Origin: Aureimonas sp. SA4125
GTDB lineage: Bacteria > Pseudomonadota > Alphaproteobacteria > Rhizobiales > Rhizobiaceae
Reading direction: 5' to 3'
DNA: 64,000 bases
Assembly: GCF_019973775.1 (NCBI RefSeq)
Contig: NZ_AP025032.1
Span: 2,666,001-2,730,000 of the forward strand
The position numbers and the translations under genes are program-made. The notes under the pieces were generated by a model. That model was not told the origin of the DNA and made no database searches. It was given only the letters and a program-made list of their open reading frames with translations. Below are positions 50,502 to 59,407 of this stretch, piece after piece (within the stretch, counting starts at the first letter, position 1; each line of letters opens with the position of its first letter).

Positions 50502-51263
50502 ATGTCGCAGAGTCTGCGCTACAGCGTCGAGCCGCGCGACGTCTCCCCGGAGAAGGCTGCCCGGCGGCTGGGCATCAGTCTCGACCAGTTCCGCGAACTC
50601 CTGCCACGACTTCTGTCGCGGGGGTTCCCTGCCCCCGATCTCGATACCGGCAACTTCGACCTGGACGAGATCGACCTCTGGCGCGCCTCACGCCACCGCC
50701 GCCGGGGCTTGCCTTCCGGCGACGCACCCGATCACTCTCTGGCTGAGGCGAGGCGAAGACTGGCGGCGATGCGACATGGCACGGGTGAAGATCCCCTATT
50801 ACGTGATCAAGAGGGGCCAGGGCTATTGGCAGCCGACGAAGGCGATGCGGGCTGCCGGCTTTGCCTCGATCCCCTGCGGACCGCACGGCCCGAAGGCTTG
50901 GGAGATCGCGGCGGAGTGGAACCTGCGCTGGCAGCGTCACAAGAGCGGCGTCGAGGAACCGGCGCGGCAAAAATGGCCACCCCGCTCCATCGGCGACGCC
51001 TTCGAGCGCTACCAGGCGACGACCATCTGGGCCAACAAGAAGCCAAGGACGCGGGAGGAGTGGGAGCGCGGGTTCGCTCGCATCTCGCCCGTGTTCGGGG
51101 ACATGCGCCCTGTCGATGCCGGCATTTCGCTGGAGACGCTCTCGGTTTTCCGCGACAGGATCCTCGCCAGCGTCTCACCTCGCGAGGCCTGGCGCACGAT
51201 CAAGATCTGGCGTGCCATTTGGACTGTCTGTCAGGCGATGGGTTACACGGAGGGCAGGTCTGA
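50502..51263 (+). CDS. Excisionase-like HTH protein whose frame runs on into the integrase gene
   Basis: The first 90 residues (MSQSLRYSVEPRDVSPEKAARRLGISLDQFRELLPRLLSRGFPAPDLDTGNFDLDEIDLWRASRHRR) look like a small excisionase/AlpA-type HTH. Beyond codon 92 the frame lies over the integrase gene in another phase for 488 bp and has shadow composition, without a stop until 51263. A normal gene should stop near 50780. Either the stop was lost or the protein carries an overlapping tail. The real C-terminus is uncertain. Confidence 0.55.
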   Translation: MSQSLRYSVEPRDVSPEKAARRLGISLDQFRELLPRLLSRGFPAPDLDTGNFDLDEIDLWRASRHRRRGLPSGDAPDHSLAEARRRLAAMRHGTGEDPLLRDQEGPGLLAADEGDAGCRLCLDPLRTARPEGLGDRGGVEPALAASQERRRGTGAAKMATPLHRRRLRALPGDDHLGQQEAKDAGGVGARVRSHLARVRGHAPCRCRHFAGDALGFPRQDPRQRLTSRGLAHDQDLACHLDCLSGDGLHGGQV

Positions 51264-51930
51264 TCCTTCGAAGGGAATTCAAAACTCTCAGCCCGCCGGC
51301 AAAAGCACAAGCTGGGCCTATGCCGAGGTTGTTGCGCTAGTGAAGGCCGCATGGCGGATGAAGCACTACGGCCTAGCCGCCGTCATTGCCGTCTCGTGGG
51401 ACACTATGCTGTCCCCCGCCGACATCCGGGCGCTCACTGTCGACAAGCTGGTCCAGGACAACGCGGGGGCCTACTTCACGACGGGCCGGGCCAAGACCGG
51501 CCGCGCCGCGATCGGCACCCTTTCGCGGCGGACGGAGAAGGTTCTGCGCGCCTATCTGGCGATTCGCCCTCTCAGCGTCGGTGTCATCTTCCGCAACCGA
51601 TCCGGCTCGCCCTATTCCCGTTTTACGCTGCCGGACGATTTCAAGGAGGTCCGCGAAGCGGCCTTCCCGACCGACACCCGCACGCTCTCGGATATGCGCC
51701 GCTCCGGCGCCATGGAAGCCCGCGCCGGCGGCGCCGATCCGGCGACCCTCTCAGCGAAGATGGCGAACAACATTTCGGTCTCGAACGCTCTGCACAAGGC
51801 CTACCAGCCGGTCGACCTGACATCGGTACGTCAGGCGGATCTGGCGCGGGGCGCAGGACGTAAAAAAATGATTGCTGAGGCTGAGGCCAAGCGTGAGACG
51901 CGCAACAAAGAAGGAATTTCCTCGAGCTAG
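50776..51930 (+). CDS. Phage tyrosine integrase with degenerate catalytic residues
   Basis: The 384-residue protein has an N-terminal arm (MARVKIPYYVIKRGQGYWQPTKAMRAAGFASIPCGPHGPKAWEIAAEWNLRWQRHKSG), a core-binding helix bundle, and a catalytic domain. The latter is AVIAVSWDTMLSPADIRALTVDKLVQ, then GRAKTGRAAIGTLS, then TRTLSDMRRSGAMEARAGGADPATLSAKMANNISVSNALHKAYQPVD. The Tyr in HKAYQP (about 342), the second Arg and the Lys are present. The first Arg appears as Ser (about 213) and the HxxR histidine as Ser. It may still act in its own clade. Confidence 0.88.
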   Translation: MARVKIPYYVIKRGQGYWQPTKAMRAAGFASIPCGPHGPKAWEIAAEWNLRWQRHKSGVEEPARQKWPPRSIGDAFERYQATTIWANKKPRTREEWERGFARISPVFGDMRPVDAGISLETLSVFRDRILASVSPREAWRTIKIWRAIWTVCQAMGYTEGRSDPSKGIQNSQPAGKSTSWAYAEVVALVKAAWRMKHYGLAAVIAVSWDTMLSPADIRALTVDKLVQDNAGAYFTTGRAKTGRAAIGTLSRRTEKVLRAYLAIRPLSVGVIFRNRSGSPYSRFTLPDDFKEVREAAFPTDTRTLSDMRRSGAMEARAGGADPATLSAKMANNISVSNALHKAYQPVDLTSVRQADLARGAGRKKMIAEAEAKRETRNKEGISSS

Positions 51931-52203
51931 ACGTCGATCCTAGTGAGATGTATCTCCACTGGCTCGAAACCTTGTGACGTCAGCTCGGATATGACCGTGA
52001 TATCCGCACGCACTACATCCCGGTTCCAAATATCCGATGCAGAGACAGGCTCCATAAGCCTCATCTTGAGGCGTTTCTCCGAGACGCCGCGAGGAATAGC
52101 TGCCCAGCCAATCGCATTCCGATCACGGTCCTGAGCGTGGATTTCCAGTTCAACTCCGCCATAGCTGTTGAAGCGCTCGAACGGCTGGTCATCCTTGATC
52201 TCA
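51927..52203 (-). pseudogene. Hypothetical gene truncated at 5' end by the IS5-family insertion
   Basis: The stop at 51927 overlaps the integrase stop by 4 bp tail to tail. Reading back, the frame (RSHEIKDDQPFERFNSYGGVELEIHAQDRDRNAIGWAAIPRGVSEKRLKMRLMEPVSASDIWNRDVVRADITVISELTSQGFEPVEIHLTRIDV) reaches the IS boundary at 52204 and then continues into IS sequence. The true N-terminus is missing. It is A/T-richer than the phage genes. No family recognised. Confidence 0.6.
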
Positions 52204-53367
52204 TGAGACCTGTGCGCGGGGACTTGGATTTCAGGTTTCAGCGTCGGGGAGTTCGCCATTCCGCCGCGGCTGGAATTTCCGTTTGCGACGAGCAGTTTCG
52301 AGGCACTTTTGGCCTCTATTGGCCGATGGCGGACGCACGTGTCCCGTCCTCATGCCACTCGCTCGCGCAGGATGTTTCGCGTTCGCGTGAGATTGAAGGC
52401 GATTGCCGTCAGCCGTACCTGAAGTCCGGCCTTGGCGAGGCCGATCCAGCGCATGCGCCGCAGACCGTAGCTGCGCTTCCAGGTACCGAAGACCTTCTCG
52501 ATCCGGCGGCGGACATGCCCGACCTCGCGGTTCCAGCCTTCGAGTTTTGCGAGAGCCTCGGGTCCGCCCCAAACCGATCGACCGGGTAAACGAGAGGAGC
52601 CGCCAGCATCCCTGATCAAGGTCTCGTTGCGCACGCTTGCATAGGCCAGATCGGCGTGGACGTTGCCGGGCTCGGGCGGCAGTACGGCACCGAGCATGCG
52701 CCCGTCGTTGACGTTGGCCGGCGTCATCTCGATACACCGGACAATTCCACCATCGGCGTCGGTCGCCACATGCGCCTTGTAGCCGTGCACGGCCGCCTTG
52801 CGGCGATGGCCGACCCAGCGGGCTTCCCCGTCCTTGGTGATGCTGGCGGAGGCGATGATGGTCGCATCCACCAGCGTGCCGGTCTTCACCATGACGTTCT
52901 TCTCGTCGAGCTGGCGCGTCACCGCTTCGAAGAGGATTGTGTCGAGGCTATGCCTCACGAGCTCCCTGCGGAACCGGACAAAGGCGGTGCGCTCCGGGGT
53001 CGGCTCGCTCGCGGCAAAGCCGCAGAACCGGCGGAACGAGGCCCGGTCGTCGAGGGCCTCGGCCAGCTTCACATCCGACAGGTCGTACCAGACCGATAAC
53101 AGGAGTGCCTTCAGCATCACCAGTGGCGGCCAGGCCTTCTCACCCGTCGCGGAACGGTAAATCGGTGACAGATCCTGGTCGATCTTGGACCAGTTGATCA
53201 ACCCGGCGATGTCGTCCAGGGCACCAAGGCTCCGCTTTGCCCCCGCGTCTCGAAGTCGAAGAGCTTCCTGACCAATGGGATGCCGCGCCATGACCCAATC
53301 CTCCGTCCGAAGAACCTCAGTGAATCAACGATACAGGCTGCCGGCAAGCCCCCGCGCACAGGTCTCA
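52204..53367 (-). mobile_element. IS5-family element copy 1 (1164 bp)
   Basis: The terminal inverted repeat is TGAGACCTGTGCGCGGGG at the left, with its complement at the right. The flanks are TCA (52201-52203) on the left and TTA (53368-53370) on the right, which do not match. Left and right neighbours are also unrelated sequences, so one side was lost or rearranged after insertion. It is the same length as copy 2, inverted. Confidence 0.9.
52350..53291 (-). CDS. IS5-family transposase
   Basis: The 313-residue protein is a DDE transposase of the IS5 family: LVDATIIASASITKDGEARWVGHRRKAAVHGYKAHV, VHADLAYAS, and VRRRIEKVFGTWKRSYGLRRMRW carry the catalytic D, D, E. It differs from copy 2 by one residue (MARH versus MARR at the start). 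It is intact. Confidence 0.93.
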   Translation of the reverse strand: MARHPIGQEALRLRDAGAKRSLGALDDIAGLINWSKIDQDLSPIYRSATGEKAWPPLVMLKALLLSVWYDLSDVKLAEALDDRASFRRFCGFAASEPTPERTAFVRFRRELVRHSLDTILFEAVTRQLDEKNVMVKTGTLVDATIIASASITKDGEARWVGHRRKAAVHGYKAHVATDADGGIVRCIEMTPANVNDGRMLGAVLPPEPGNVHADLAYASVRNETLIRDAGGSSRLPGRSVWGGPEALAKLEGWNREVGHVRRRIEKVFGTWKRSYGLRRMRWIGLAKAGLQVRLTAIAFNLTRTRNILRERVA

Positions 53368-53483
53368 TTAAGGACTGGCGACGCGTCGCCACACGTTATG
53401 ACCGATGCCCAACCGTCTTCTTCTCCGCCATTGCGCTCGCGGCCACCGTCATCTTCTGGCTATGACCAATGAGTCCTGACCCT
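53368..53483 (+). pseudogene. Remnant of another IS5-type transposase
   Basis: Right after the IS copy, the plus strand encodes LIKDWRRVATRYDRCPTVFFSAIALAATVIFWL then stop (53465). This is the conserved C-terminus of IS5/IS427-type transposases, and the terminal-repeat-like GAGTCCTGACCCTAA follows. The rest of that element is missing, apparently removed with the left flank of the IS copy. Confidence 0.75.
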
Positions 53484-53504
53484 AAATTCGGAACCCTTCG
53501 GCAT

Positions 53505-54617
53505 TTACACGAACAAAAAGTCATTGGCGGCAAAGTCTGTAGCCGTAAGACTGTCCATAAAGTCCATAATTTCGACGCTGAATTTTACTCCTGCTGATGT
53601 GGTTACATTCAGCATTACGTCGCCGTCTGAATCATTCACGGCGAAAACAGTACCATTGCCTCCGCCTGCCTGATATTTTGTGACGCCTAAATTCTCGAGA
53701 ACGATCCGATCGACTCCGTCTTCAAAGTCAAAGACCTGGTCTCCACCGTCAAGTGCTCCGTAACCTTTGAAGACAAACCGGTCAGCGCCCGCACCACCCC
53801 AAAGATCATCCCAACCGAGTTCACCAATGAGGGTGTCAGCGTCAAGCCCACCCTTAATCGTGTCGGACCCGTTTCCGCCGTAAAACAAATCCATGCCGGC
53901 GCCGCCCTCCAGCAGGTCGTTCCCGTCTTCACCGCTGATGCTATCGTTGCCGCCGTCACCGTAAACAGTATCCGCGCCACCGCCGACTTCGATACGGTCG
54001 TTGCCTGACCCTCCATAGGCTAGGTCGCTGCCGGTCTCGCTGTCGATGATGTCGTTGCCGTCCCCTCCAACCAGGTGGTTGTTTCCGTCGCCCCCGTCAA
54101 CGCGGTCATCTCCAATGCCGCCATCAACGTAGTCATCTCCGGATTGCCCCTTTAGCTTGTCGTTGCCGCCTTCGCCGTAAATCCTGTCATTCCCGGCGCC
54201 GCCGCCAACGGCCTGTGACGTACGTTTACCGGAAGCCGGATCGATCTCATTCAAGAAACCATCATCACCGTCGCCGGCATAGATGAGATCGTTGCCAAAT
54301 CCGCCGTCAATGTACTCTCGACCCGCGCCACCATAGATCGTGTCGTCTCCCGAATCGCCCAAGATATGGTCATGCCCATCACCTCCGTCGATCAGGTCGT
54401 TTCCGTCTTCACCTTCGAATACGTCGTTACCAAGCCCGCCGTACATGCGGTCATGACCAGGGCCTCCATCAAACGAGTCGTTACCGTTCCCTCCGTATAG
54501 GAGATCGTTTCCCGCTCCGGGTTTGAGGAAGTCGTTACCCTCTTCGCCGTACATGATGTCGTCGAAAATAGTGCCCGTGAGGTAGTCAGACCTCATTGTT
54601 CCTTTAAACGTAGCCAT
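53505..54617 (-). CDS. RTX (calcium-binding nonapeptide repeat) protein
   Basis: The 370-residue protein starts MATFKGTMRSDYLTGTIFDDIMYGEEGNDF and carries about 20 GGxGxDxxx-type repeats (for example GGNGNDSFDGGPGHDRMYGGLGNDVF and GGDGNDIIDSETGSDLAYGGSGNDRI). It closes with a type I secretion-like end (GADRFVFKGYGALDGGDQVFDFEDGVDRIVLENLG...FVEI, FAANDFLFV). The fold is a calcium-stabilised beta roll. An AAGGG ribosome site precedes ATG 54617. No enzyme domain is seen. It lies between two inverted IS5 copies and may have come by transfer. Confidence 0.9.
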   Translation of the reverse strand: MATFKGTMRSDYLTGTIFDDIMYGEEGNDFLKPGAGNDLLYGGNGNDSFDGGPGHDRMYGGLGNDVFEGEDGNDLIDGGDGHDHILGDSGDDTIYGGAGREYIDGGFGNDLIYAGDGDDGFLNEIDPASGKRTSQAVGGGAGNDRIYGEGGNDKLKGQSGDDYVDGGIGDDRVDGGDGNNHLVGGDGNDIIDSETGSDLAYGGSGNDRIEVGGGADTVYGDGGNDSISGEDGNDLLEGGAGMDLFYGGNGSDTIKGGLDADTLIGELGWDDLWGGAGADRFVFKGYGALDGGDQVFDFEDGVDRIVLENLGVTKYQAGGGNGTVFAVNDSDGDVMLNVTTSAGVKFSVEIMDFMDSLTATDFAANDFLFV

Positions 54618-54935
54618 ACTCACCCTTTCCCAGGATTCTGTGTTGCAGGACGTGACGACGCAGCGAGCGGTACGCGTATGATGCAACGAAGCAGTCTACG
54701 CCAAGAGGATAACGTATATCTTTCAATGGGCTCGCGCTGTGCTCCTGGCGATAGGCCTAACGCCTAAAATGAAAATGTCCAGCCCTCTTCCGCATTCAGG
54801 AGGCATGGAAGGACGGCCCAAGTTAAACGTATCGTTGCAAGATCGTGCTCTAGCGCCCAGGCGCCTCGTGCACGATCACCTGGATCGCTGGCAGCGGATT
54901 AACCAGCCGAACCCAAATCTCGCGCAATCCAATTA
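54618..54935. other. Intergenic region, no gene supported
   Basis: This 318-bp stretch between the RTX start and IS copy 2 holds only a short open frame of unconvincing composition (from 54739). The stretch just upstream of the RTX gene is A/T-rich and could hold its promoter, but I see no clear -35/-10 pair. Confidence 0.4.
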
Positions 54936-56099
54936 TGAGACCTGTGCGCGGGGGCTTGCCGGCAGCCTGTATCGTTGATTCACTGAGGTTCTTCGGACGG
55001 AGGATTGGGTCATGGCGCGGCGTCCCATTGGTCAGGAAGCTCTTCGACTTCGAGACGCGGGGGCAAAGCGGAGCCTTGGTGCCCTGGACGACATCGCCGG
55101 GTTGATCAACTGGTCCAAGATCGACCAGGATCTGTCACCGATTTACCGTTCCGCGACGGGTGAGAAGGCCTGGCCGCCACTGGTGATGCTGAAGGCACTC
55201 CTGTTATCGGTCTGGTACGACCTGTCGGATGTGAAGCTGGCCGAGGCCCTCGACGACCGGGCCTCGTTCCGCCGGTTCTGCGGCTTTGCCGCGAGCGAGC
55301 CGACCCCGGAGCGCACCGCCTTTGTCCGGTTCCGCAGGGAGCTCGTGAGGCATAGCCTCGACACAATCCTCTTCGAAGCGGTGACGCGCCAGCTCGACGA
55401 GAAGAACGTCATGGTGAAGACCGGCACGCTGGTGGATGCGACCATCATCGCCTCCGCCAGCATCACCAAGGACGGGGAAGCCCGCTGGGTCGGCCATCGC
55501 CGCAAGGCGGCCGTGCACGGCTACAAGGCGCATGTGGCGACCGACGCCGATGGTGGAATTGTCCGGTGTATCGAGATGACGCCGGCCAACGTCAACGACG
55601 GGCGCATGCTCGGTGCCGTACTGCCGCCCGAGCCCGGCAACGTCCACGCCGATCTGGCCTATGCAAGCGTGCGCAACGAGACCTTGATCAGGGATGCTGG
55701 CGGCTCCTCTCGTTTACCCGGTCGATCGGTTTGGGGCGGACCCGAGGCTCTCGCAAAACTCGAAGGCTGGAACCGCGAGGTCGGGCATGTCCGCCGCCGG
55801 ATCGAGAAGGTCTTCGGTACCTGGAAGCGCAGCTACGGTCTGCGGCGCATGCGCTGGATCGGCCTCGCCAAGGCCGGACTTCAGGTACGGCTGACGGCAA
55901 TCGCCTTCAATCTCACGCGAACGCGAAACATCCTGCGCGAGCGAGTGGCATGAGGACGGGACACGTGCGTCCGCCATCGGCCAATAGAGGCCAAAAGTGC
56001 CTCGAAACTGCTCGTCGCAAACGGAAATTCCAGCCGCGGCGGAATGGCGAACTCCCCGACGCTGAAACCTGAAATCCAAGTCCCCGCGCACAGGTCTCA
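54936..56099 (+). mobile_element. IS5-family element copy 2 (1164 bp)
   Basis: The ends match copy 1, and the flanks are TTA at 54933-54935 and 56100-56102. A 3-bp TNA-type target duplication fits IS1031-like members of IS5. It is inverted relative to copy 1. Confidence 0.9.
55012..55953 (+). CDS. IS5-family transposase
   Basis: The 313-residue protein is nearly identical to copy 1 (start MARRPIGQEAL), with the same DDE positions: VDATIIAS, HADLAYAS and RRRIEKVFGTW. It is intact. Confidence 0.93.
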   Translation: MARRPIGQEALRLRDAGAKRSLGALDDIAGLINWSKIDQDLSPIYRSATGEKAWPPLVMLKALLLSVWYDLSDVKLAEALDDRASFRRFCGFAASEPTPERTAFVRFRRELVRHSLDTILFEAVTRQLDEKNVMVKTGTLVDATIIASASITKDGEARWVGHRRKAAVHGYKAHVATDADGGIVRCIEMTPANVNDGRMLGAVLPPEPGNVHADLAYASVRNETLIRDAGGSSRLPGRSVWGGPEALAKLEGWNREVGHVRRRIEKVFGTWKRSYGLRRMRWIGLAKAGLQVRLTAIAFNLTRTRNILRERVA

Positions 56100-56133
56100 T
56101 TATACTAACGAGCGCTGATCAGAACCGATGCGC

Positions 56134-57177
56134 CTAATCTCGCATGCCGATGGAGATGATTTTCCAGGGCTGGTCGACGAGCTTGTTCCAGGCGGCGCAA
56201 CAGTGGGCGACGATGTCGTTGTAGTCGATGAAGATGCGGTTTGAGAGCCAGTTGACGCGCATGAACTGCCAGACGTTCTCGACCGGGTTCAACTCAGGCG
56301 CGCGAGGCGGCAGGAAGAGCAGCGTGATGTTTTCGGCACGACGAGCTTGGGCGTCATGTGCCAGCCGGCGCGATCGAGGATCAGCACGGCATGGGCGCCA
56401 GGATCGACGGCGCGTGAGATCTCCGCCAGATGCTGGTTCATCGCGCCGGTGTCGCAGTAGGGCAGGACGAGGCCGGCACCCTTGCCCTTCTGCGGGCAGA
56501 CGGCGCCGAAGATATAGGCCCACATGGTGCGTTGGTCGTGCGGCGCGGACGGTCTTGTGCCGCGCCGGGCCCAACGGCGGGTGATCTTGTTCTTTTGCCC
56601 TATGCGGGCTTCGTCAGCCCACCAGAGCTCGATTTCGGTGCCCCTCGGGAGCTTGGCATGGATGGCCGCCAACTCGGTTGGGAAGCTTTTTTGAAACGTC
56701 CACCTCGAACTCGTTCTGGGCATAGTGGCGCGGACGCGCCGAGAGCTTGGCAAAGCCGAGCGCCTTCAGTTCGCGCCCGACCGTGGTCTCGTCCAACGAG
56801 ATGGCGAATTCCTCATAGATCCACTGCGCCAGATCCTTGCGCCGCCAGCGCACGACGCCGTGGACGGCCGGGATCGGGCCGCTCTCCACAATCTTCGCCA
56901 AGGCATGGCGCTGCTTGTCATTCAGCTTGGAGGAACTGCCCGGCGCCTTGACGTTGATGAGCCCTGCCGGACCATGCGCGTTAAACCGCAGCACCCAGTC
57001 GCGCGCGATCTGGAGCGTCACGCTGCCGATCCGGGCCGCGCCGGTGCGCGAGCCGCTCTCGTAGATCGCAGCCAGCGCCAGAAGACGCCGCGCCTGGTTG
57101 GCGTCCTTGGTCTCCCGCGCCAGACGACGCAGGCCAGGACCATCGAAATCGGTGCGAAGTGGAATGGGCGTTGCCAT
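56134..57177 (-). pseudogene. IS630-family transposase with two frameshifts
   Basis: The N-terminal HTH part is in the first frame (MATPIPLRTDFDGPGLRRLARETKDANQARRLLALAAIYESGSRTGAARIGSV...VRWRRKDLAQWIYEEF). After a six-base poly-T/A run at 56687-56692, the frame changes (TFQKSFPTELAAIHAKLPRGTEIELWWADEARIGQKNKI...LILDRAGWHMT). Near 56340 it changes again (ENITLLFLPPRAPELNPVENVWQFMRVNW). DDE residues are in WADEAR, LILDRAGWH and NPVENVWQ. It cannot make a complete transposase. Confidence 0.88.
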
Positions 57178-57208
57178 GGCAAACCTCCGTTTGCCACCAT
57201 GATTCAGA

Positions 57209-57760
57209 TCAGAACCAGTTTGGGAATCCCCTACGAGTCAGACCCGATGCTCGCTGGTATGCGGAGAGCTGTGCGACAATCGCCTCGAACTGCTGCTTTA
57301 TTGGCCCGTCCAGGATGGCATGGGTCGCAGCATCCTTCGCGAAGGCCAGACAATAAAACACAACGGCGACCACGACGACCGTAAGGACCGTATCGTAAGA
57401 CTCCGGGATGTTTACGTTGACAAGCCCTTCGAGCATCGGGGGGATCTCTGTCTCCAAATCCTTCTGAAAGGCCACGATCAGAGCTACCAAGAAGAGCTCT
57501 CGAAGCGGACTTTCTTGTGTCAGCGATCGAACATTGATCCTGGCCTCCTCAATGTGAAGGCCCACCAGAAAGCTTGGAAGAAGAGCTATAGCCTCACGGA
57601 TTACGACATCAGCCGACTGCAGGGCCGTGATGACGTCCGCAATCGGTGTCACACCCTCAGTTTGATATGATATCGACAGGGGAAGACTAAGACGCGCCAT
57701 GTGAGCAGTAAGCACGATAACCCAGAGCTGTGGAGTCTGGACGTCGGCGATTACGACCAA
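57209..57760 (-). pseudogene. Membrane protein gene probably truncated at the IS630 boundary
   Basis: The frame encodes up to 183 residues (MARLSLPLSISYQTEGVTPIADVITALQSADVVIREAIALLPSFLVGLHIEEARINVRSL...). It has one membrane helix (YDTVLTVVVVAVVFYCLAFAKDA) near residue 135. The last residues (RRGFPNWF) run into the IS630 flank, so the native C-terminus is probably lost. Upstream sequence is A/T-richer than the phage. Family unknown. Confidence 0.5.
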
Positions 57761-57895
57761 ATTTCAGCCACCCGACGTTCGGCGTCGGCACGTCACAGGT
57801 GTCACATGAGAACAGTTCTGCAACAAAAGTTGGAACACGTTCCAACTTTCCCGCTCCGACGCCCCTCGAAGGGTGGTGCTAAGTGACTGAAATTG

Positions 57896-57971
57896 TGGTG
57901 ACCCCGGCTGGATTCGAACCAGCGACCATCGGCTTAGAAGGCCGGTGCTCTATCCTCTGAGCTACGGGGCC
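57896..57971 (-). tRNA. tRNA-Arg (anticodon TCT)
   Basis: On the minus strand, acceptor GGCCCCG pairs with CGGGGTC. The D arm TAGCTCAGAGGATAGAGCA, the anticodon arm CCGGC-CTTCTAA-GCCGA and the T arm GGTTCGAATCC all fit, and CCA is encoded. The loop CTTCTAA gives anticodon TCT. Confidence 0.95.
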
Positions 57972-58087
57972 GAAATTGGCCGATATGGCCGTCTGATGCC
58001 ATCGGGACGGGAAGAGCGGCCGTGCTGTCCATTCTCCATCGACCCGGCGATGCCATCAAGACCGACGAAGGACCGACAGCGCTGGCC

Positions 58088-58393
58088 TCAATGGGTCCAG
58101 GGCTGGCGACGATCGTAGCGGAAGTTTTCGGAATAGGACATCTTGCGGCGCGTCGGGTCCTGCGGCTCCTCGACCCGGTACGGGATCTGGTTGCGCTCGG
58201 CGTAGTCGACCGCCAGTTCCCGGGTCTCGAAACTCAGCCGGATCTGGGAGTTCATGTCGCTGGAAGAGGTATAGCCCATCAGCGGCTCGACACGCTTGGC
58301 GCTTTCCGGCTCGTAGGACAGGAGCCACTCGCGGGTCTGCGCCTTGCCCGACTGCATGGCGGTCCGGGCGGGACGATAAATGCGCGCTACCAT
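58088..58393 (-). CDS. ETC complex I accessory subunit (NDUFS4-like)
   Basis: The 101-residue protein (MVARIYRPARTAMQSGKAQTREWLLSYEPESAKRVEPLMGYTSSSDMNSQIRLSFETRELAVDYAERNQIPYRVEEPQ) matches the alphaproteobacterial NDUFS4-type complex I subunit. It would associate with respiratory NADH dehydrogenase. I start at ATG 58393; an upstream ATG adds three residues. It is flanked by tRNA genes. Confidence 0.93.
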   Translation of the reverse strand: MVARIYRPARTAMQSGKAQTREWLLSYEPESAKRVEPLMGYTSSSDMNSQIRLSFETRELAVDYAERNQIPYRVEEPQDPTRRKMSYSENFRYDRRQPWTH

Positions 58394-58440
58394 CGGCCTC
58401 ACTCCATCGCGTCGCCGCGCGGCGGCGTCTCTGCAAGGTC

Positions 58441-58517
<77 letters not shown>

Positions 58518-58774
58518 ACTGACCGCAGCCCTAGAGACTAAGCCCCGCGGAAGCAAGCCTCCCGCACCGAACTTTGCCGAAATCGGCGTATTTCGCGTCA
58601 AAGGGGCGGACGGGCGCCCGACTGGCGAGAAGACGGGCCCGGCTGGCGCGCGGGGATCCCCCGTCCTGCGAAGCCGTGGTGCCGGCAAACCCGGCCACCG
58701 CACGCGGCAACGCTGGAACGGCGACGGAGACTCACTATCTAGTCCTCGATCCACTCACCCGAAGGGAGACTCTA

Positions 58775-59284
58775 ATGACCACCGAGCGCGCCGTTCTGGC
58801 AGGAGGCTGTTTCTGGGGCATGCAGGATCTCATCCGCAAGATGCCGGGCGTCGTCTCGACGCGCGTCGGCTACAGCGGCGGCGAGGTTCCGAATGCCACC
58901 TATCGCAATCATGGTCGCCACGCCGAAGCGATCGAGATCATGTTCGATCCCGACGTGATGTCCTATCGCCGGCTGCTCGAATTCTTCTTCCAGATCCATG
59001 ATCCGTCGACGGAGGACCGGCAGGGCAACGATCGCGGCCCCGGCTACCGCTCCGCCATCTTCTACGCCGACGATGCGCAGAGGGCGGTCGCGGTGGATAC
59101 CATCGCCGATGTCGACGCGTCGGGGATCTGGCCCGGCAAGGTGGTCACCGAAGTCTCCCCTCTCGGCGACTTCTGGGAGGCCGAGCCCGAGCATCAGGAT
59201 TATCTGGAGCGGATCCCCAATGGCTACACCTGCCATTTCGTCCGTCCAGGCTGGGTCCTGCCGCGCCGGGCCGACGCAGCTTAA
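58775..59284 (+). CDS. msrA: Peptide methionine sulfoxide reductase MsrA
   Basis: The 169-residue protein starts after a GAAGGGAG ribosome site. It has the catalytic GCFWGMQD (Cys near 13) and the family-specific stretch [41 protein letters not shown] and [13 protein letters not shown] follow. It reduces Met-S-sulfoxide in proteins. Confidence 0.96.
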   Translation: MTTERAVLAGGCFWGMQDLIRKMPGVVSTRVGYSGGEVPNATYRNHGRHAEAIEIMFDPDVMSYRRLLEFFFQIHDPSTEDRQGNDRGPGYRSAIFYADDAQRAVAVDTIADVDASGIWPGKVVTEVSPLGDFWEAEPEHQDYLERIPNGYTCHFVRPGWVLPRRADAA

Positions 59285-59407
59285 AAAAACGCCGGTTCGC
59301 GCCGGACACCCTCGGCGCGTCCCGCAACGCGGCGAGCTGAGCTGAGCTGAGAAGCCCTCGTGCGACTGACTGTACCTGCAATGGGCGAAAGCTCTGACCG
59401 GAGAGAG

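Larger units (their letters stand above)
2519..51930. mobile_element. Prophage (lambda-like head, Mu-like contractile tail), IS-disrupted, left end outside window
   Basis: A continuous block of phage genes runs from the tail genes at the left to the tyrosine integrase at the right. Structural and replication genes are on the minus strand. The repressor, early genes and integrase are on the plus strand, diverging around 40.5 kb. No attachment-site repeat could be paired because the left end is off the window. I see no holin, endolysin or spanin gene inside. At least three genes are broken or altered by IS insertion, so the prophage is probably defective. Confidence 0.93.

Noticed and set aside
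54739..54978. Open frame of 79 residues between RTX and IS copy 2
   Set aside because: It runs across the IS end, has no ribosome site and weak composition.
52204..56099. Composite transposon carrying the RTX gene
   Set aside because: Outer flanks (TCA and TTA) do not match, and copy 2 has its own complete target duplication, so the two IS copies inserted separately or were rearranged.
56687..56693. A AAA AAG in the IS630 gene as a programmed -1 frameshift
   Set aside because: The conserved downstream frame is +1 relative to the first, so a -1 slip would not reach it; a second unrelated frameshift follows. Mutation is simpler.
59281..59310. A-run and GC repeat after msrA as a terminator
   Set aside because: The GC units (CGCCGG twice) are direct, not inverted, so no hairpin forms.
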